A DNA stretch of 64,000 nucleotides from Deltaproteobacteria bacterium (GTDB taxonomy: Bacteria; Myxococcota_A; UBA9160; UBA4427), in NCBI GenBank assembly GCA_002719955.1, contig PBFW01000073.1:62001-126000 (forward strand), read 5' to 3'. The position numbers were made by a program, and so were the translations under genes. The first letter of the stretch is position 1. Each line of letters opens with the position of its first letter. This document shows positions 60,788 through 64,000 of this stretch, piece by piece. A model generated the notes under the pieces. It was not told where the DNA came from, searched no databases, and saw only the letters and a program-made list of their open reading frames with translations.

Positions 60788-63055
60788 CTATTTCCCGATC
60801 ACGAGCCCCTTCACCTCGAGCGCTTCGTAGAGCGCCCGGTCGACTCCGATCTCCTCGCAGATCTCGCGGCTGTGCTCCCCCAACACGGGTGAGGCCCGGT
60901 CGAGACTCGGTGGCAGATCACCCATATTCCACAGGGATCCGATCTGCTCGACCTCGCCCCAGCTGGCGTGGGGATAGCGGGCGATCAGACCGGCCTCCTC
61001 GGAGCCCCTCGAGGAATAGAAGGCATCCATCTGATCCAACCGCAGCGGAGCGACGGGAACGCCAGCTTGCTCGAGCGTCCACAGCAGCGGTTCCTGCGCG
61101 AGCGAACCAATCGCCGCTTCGAGTCCTTCGGGCGTGTCGACGCCCACTGCCCCGAGAAAGGCGCGCTGCTCTTCTTCGGACTCCGCCACGACGGCAATCC
61201 AGCGCTTGTCCCCACATTCGAAGATGCGGTGATAGGCGGAAACGCCCATCTGATTGGAGTCGAGTTTGGGATAGGGGGCGAGTTCTCCATCCGGACCGAC
61301 ATAGGTCTCGCTGGTCGTCAGGATGCTCGCGCCCAGAAGGGAGGCAGTACAGAATTGCGGCGTCCCCGTCGCTCGCTGGTGGTAGACCGCCAGCAACGTT
61401 GCCGTCAGCGAAGCCAGGGCATTCTGGTGGTCCATCATGCCAAAGCGATGCCACATCGGTCGATTGCCCTCTCCCGCCCCCTCGTATTCCCAGCCCGAAG
61501 CGGCCTGGAAGAGCTGATCGAATCCGGGCCAATCCGCGCGCGGCCCCTTCGGGCCATACGAACTCGTATGGCAATAGATCAGATCCGGATTGAGTTCCTT
61601 GAAGGAGTCGTAGTCGATTCGCAATCGACGTGCGGCCGGATACCTCAGATTGTGATGCACCACGTCGGCCCACTTCGCCAGTTTCTCGACGATCGGCCGC
61701 GTTTCGGAGTCCTTCAGATTCAGGGCGATGTCGCGCTTTCCCCGCTGACAGCCCGAAAAGACGCGTTCGACGCTGAAGCGCATCATGTCACCCGTCGTCG
61801 CCTCGAGCTTGATCACCTCTGCCCCGAGATCTGCCATCAACATGGTGGCGAGGGGGCCCGCCAGAAAATTGCCGAAATCGAGCACCTTGAGCCCCGCCAA
61901 AGGCGGCTTGCCCGAAGATGAACCGCACACCGCGAAGCCGGCTCGCGGTGTCTCGGCGAAGATCTCCTCATTGTGTTGACCGAGCGTCGGGGCGGGACCT
62001 TGGACACGAGCGTCGGGAGTGGTGCTATAGGGATGTCCGGGCTGACGCGTCCTGCCGTGCTCGGGATCATCGATATCCACGACATAATCGTTAAAATTCG
62101 CCTGCTCGTCGAAGTAGAGCTCGCCCAGGGCCAGGCAGGGCTGAACGGGAACATCGCTCGCCCACAGGGTCTCGAGCCAGGCCTGGCGCGGCTTCGACTC
62201 GAGGGCTTCGACGTTGGCACCGAAGTTGGGAAAGGACATGCCCATCTGCCCGGCTTCATGTCTCGCATTGGCGCGCTCGACGCCCTCCTCCCCCATCTCG
62301 GCGAAGGCCTCTCGCATCAGCGGTGATGCATCGGGATTCGCCATCAGGTGGATCCATTGGCCATCCCCGCAACGGAAAAGCGAATCACCGGCGTTCTTCG
62401 GCATGCCGCGCGCGAAACTCTGGGTGGGTCGCTCCGCCGTCGCCCAATGCATCGTCATCGGGATCAGCGCGCCCTGCAGCAGGCTCGTGTGTGCGGGCCC
62501 GCCGACGCCGTCCCGCTGGCGCGCGATCAGGCGCGCGACGATCCCCGCCGCAGCGAGATGCCAGGCTCCGATCGAACACAGGGGAATGCGAAGAAAGGTG
62601 GGGCCTTCGCGGGAGACCGCCTGCTGCTCGTCCAGGATTCCCGCACGCGCAAGCACGAGCGTATCCTTCGCGGGTCGATCTGCGTCGGGATGCGAGACCG
62701 GAAACGCGGGAACGCTGCAGACGATGAGCTGCGGATGGCGCGCGCCGAGCGTCGCATCGTCGAGCCCCTTCTCCGCAGCTGCTTTCGGGCCCTTGTCGTG
62801 AATCAGAACGTCCGCGCTCCGAAGCAATTTTTCGAGGCTGGCGCGCCCTTCTTCGGTCTCGAGATTCAGCACCAGGCTGCGTTTGCTGCGATTCCAGACG
62901 GCAAAGCCCGACTTCGCACGGGTGGGATCCCCCCCCGGTCCTTCGACCTTGATCACGTCGGCACCCGACTCCGCCAACATCATGGCCGCAACTGGTCCCG
63001 CCATTCCCTGGGCGAGCTCGATGATCCGAATGCCGTCGAGGATCTGGTCGCTCAT
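60788..63055 (-). CDS. Double-length CaiB/BaiF (type III) CoA-transferase, copy D
   Basis: A 755-residue two-unit CoA-transferase, the most diverged of the four. Unit 1 has LDGIRIIELAQGMAGPVAAMM and GADVIKVEGPGGDPTR; unit 2 begins near residue 395 with LAGLKVLDFGNFLAGPLAT. The catalytic position is Asp542 in unit 2 (GMMDHQNALAS) and Ser161 in unit 1 (PLCSIGAWHL), so the first half again lacks the nucleophile. GGAAGG supports ATG 63055. An MFS-type transporter gene lies upstream on the same strand and may be cotranscribed. Confidence 0.92.
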   Translation of the reverse strand: MSDQILDGIRIIELAQGMAGPVAAMMLAESGADVIKVEGPGGDPTRAKSGFAVWNRSKRSLVLNLETEEGRASLEKLLRSADVLIHDKGPKAAAEKGLDDATLGARHPQLIVCSVPAFPVSHPDADRPAKDTLVLARAGILDEQQAVSREGPTFLRIPLCSIGAWHLAAAGIVARLIARQRDGVGGPAHTSLLQGALIPMTMHWATAERPTQSFARGMPKNAGDSLFRCGDGQWIHLMANPDASPLMREAFAEMGEEGVERANARHEAGQMGMSFPNFGANVEALESKPRQAWLETLWASDVPVQPCLALGELYFDEQANFNDYVVDIDDPEHGRTRQPGHPYSTTPDARVQGPAPTLGQHNEEIFAETPRAGFAVCGSSSGKPPLAGLKVLDFGNFLAGPLATMLMADLGAEVIKLEATTGDMMRFSVERVFSGCQRGKRDIALNLKDSETRPIVEKLAKWADVVHHNLRYPAARRLRIDYDSFKELNPDLIYCHTSSYGPKGPRADWPGFDQLFQAASGWEYEGAGEGNRPMWHRFGMMDHQNALASLTATLLAVYHQRATGTPQFCTASLLGASILTTSETYVGPDGELAPYPKLDSNQMGVSAYHRIFECGDKRWIAVVAESEEEQRAFLGAVGVDTPEGLEAAIGSLAQEPLLWTLEQAGVPVAPLRLDQMDAFYSSRGSEEAGLIARYPHASWGEVEQIGSLWNMGDLPPSLDRASPVLGEHSREICEEIGVDRALYEALEVKGLVIGK

Positions 63056-63148
63056 TCTCAAAACCTTCCGCCGTGGTCCGAACCCAGACTCGTGCGTCGT
63101 CCTGCAGACGTCAAGTTGGATCCCTCCCCGCAAGGCCCTGCTTCATGC

Positions 63149-64000
63149 TCAATCAGCCCGCCCTCGCGCGTCGAGCTCGGCCCGTACGGCCGCATGTTCG
63201 GCCTCGTTCAATCTGAAGCGGGAGAGCAGATAGGCGCCTGCGGCGTAGGCCGCAGCGGGGAGCGCACCGTAGAGCAGCAGGATCGTCCACTTCGTGGCCT
63301 CTGTCTGTTCGACATTCGGTTCGAATCCGACCGTCTGCAAGGCGAAGCCCACAAAGATTCCACACAGACCGCCCGCGCTCTTATAAACGAAGGTCCACGC
63401 CGCGAGGTAGGACCCCTCCCTTCGTTCGCCTGATTGGAGTTCGTCCCAGTCGATGACGTCGCCCTTGATCGAGGGACCAACGACCTGCGCAACACCCGCG
63501 GTGGTTCCCTGGACGATCGAAATCGCACACCAAAACACGATCGTGCCCTCGCCCAAAAAGGAATGGAGCAGGTACGCGATCGAGGCGACGATCGTGGAAT
63601 AGAACCAAAGACGCCTCTTCCCGAGCCGCTTCGAAACCCGAATCCAGAGTGGAGCCACAATGAAAGACGGGACGATATGAAGCATCAGCACAATCAGGTA
63701 GAAAGTCGCAGGTGCCTTGACGACATATTCCGTCACGTAGAGCGAGAGGATTCCGGAGGTCGCCAGACCAAAGGACTCGATTCCGTACATCGTCAGGAGC
63801 AGGCGAGCGTGCGGATTGCGAAAGATATCCCAGAAGGCCTGAGTCAGATTCTCGCCACCGCGGCCCTGATAGTCGGCGCGTTCTCTCAAACGACTGATTC
63901 CGATCGCGGTCAGACAAGCGGCCAGGATCGAGAGCGCCACGGCGAGCATCGGCGCGACCGACCGCGGGTCTTCCGCCCGTACCAGCGTAAAAAACGCTCC
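63149..64000 (-). CDS. MFS/GPH-type transporter (5' partial at window edge)
   Basis: The last 283 residues of an integral membrane transporter; the frame is open to the right edge of the window, so the start is missing. Several ~20-residue hydrophobic helices are visible (LAVALSILAACLTAIGISRL, ISILSLYV-type GILSLYVTEYV, FYLIVLMLHIVPSFIVAP, FWCAISIVQGTTAGVAQVVG, KWTILLLYGALPAAAYAAGA). SIKGDVIDWDELQSGERREG is the loop signature of the GPH cation symporter (MelB-like) group. It may import the pathway substrate; it is 93 bp upstream of CoA-transferase copy D on the same strand. Confidence 0.87.
   Translation of the reverse strand, partial: GAFFTLVRAEDPRSVAPMLAVALSILAACLTAIGISRLRERADYQGRGGENLTQAFWDIFRNPHARLLLTMYGIESFGLATSGILSLYVTEYVVKAPATFYLIVLMLHIVPSFIVAPLWIRVSKRLGKRRLWFYSTIVASIAYLLHSFLGEGTIVFWCAISIVQGTTAGVAQVVGPSIKGDVIDWDELQSGERREGSYLAAWTFVYKSAGGLCGIFVGFALQTVGFEPNVEQTEATKWTILLLYGALPAAAYAAGAYLLSRFRLNEAEHAAVRAELDARGRAD

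Overview
The window is 64 kb of GC-rich bacterial chromosome packed with catabolic enzymes for CoA-bound lipids or terpenoid/steroid-like substrates. There are 52 intact or edge-cut protein genes, one additional very small ORF, and four decayed genes. I saw no rRNA, tRNA, CRISPR array, insertion sequence or phage gene. The repertoire is four cytochromes P450, four amidohydrolases, four acyl-CoA dehydrogenases, four double-length CaiB/BaiF CoA-transferases, two luciferase-like oxidoreductases, two DUF1214 proteins, F420-type oxidoreductases and a split B12 acyl-CoA mutase. It suggests an uncultivated, F420-using lineage of the former Deltaproteobacteria (Myxococcota/Desulfobacterota-like) or Binatota. 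That placement is inference from gene content; nothing in the window is a phylogenetic marker.

Layout. 1-2.7 kb (+): tail of a MenB/BadI-like hydratase, a sulfotransferase and a DUF1214 protein. 2.7-6 kb: PPOX-type flavoprotein and AraC-type regulator (-), then a Baeyer-Villiger-type flavin monooxygenase (+). 6.1-8 kb: alpha/beta-hydrolase pseudogene (-). 8.1-12.1 kb (+): aldehyde dehydrogenase and a coupled acyl-CoA dehydrogenase pair. 12.2-13.6 kb (-): ferredoxin and P450 operon. 13.7-17.1 kb: amidohydrolase and SDR (+), APH-fold kinase (-). 17.5-22.5 kb: acyl-CoA:acid CoA-transferase, DUF7064-like pseudogene, amidohydrolase, unknown small protein, glutathione transferase. 22.9-28 kb (+): P450, two amidohydrolases, P450. 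28-31.4 kb: two luciferase-like oxidoreductases and two SnoaL-like proteins. 31.5-36.7 kb: LysR regulator, PEP-mutase-type pseudogene, aldo/keto reductase, DUF3604 lipoprotein and a VOC-gene remnant. 36.8-46.9 kb: FAD dehydrogenase, two fused CoA-transferases, Ddn-like protein, SGNH membrane protein, P450. 46.9-51.4 kb (-): fused CoA-transferase, MaoC-type hydratase, enoyl-CoA hydratase. 51.7-54 kb (+): second acyl-CoA dehydrogenase pair. 54-59.6 kb (-): SDR, CrtI-like FAD protein, mutase large and small subunits, MeaB. 59.7-64 kb: DUF1214 protein (+), fourth fused CoA-transferase and an edge-cut MFS transporter (-).

How the genes could work together: P450s and flavin monooxygenases oxidise an inert substrate; the aldehyde dehydrogenase, SDRs and reductases adjust oxidation state; CoA-transferases activate acids by CoA exchange; acyl-CoA dehydrogenase pairs, MaoC/enoyl hydratases and SDRs carry out beta-oxidation-type steps; the B12 mutase rearranges a branched acyl-CoA. 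The substrate cannot be read from sequence.

Most notable observations: (1) in all four fused CoA-transferases the catalytic aspartate appears only in the C-terminal half; (2) the B12 mutase large subunit lacks nearly all residues that define known substrate classes, including the catalytic histidine; (3) three extensively broken genes and one remnant sit among intact neighbours.
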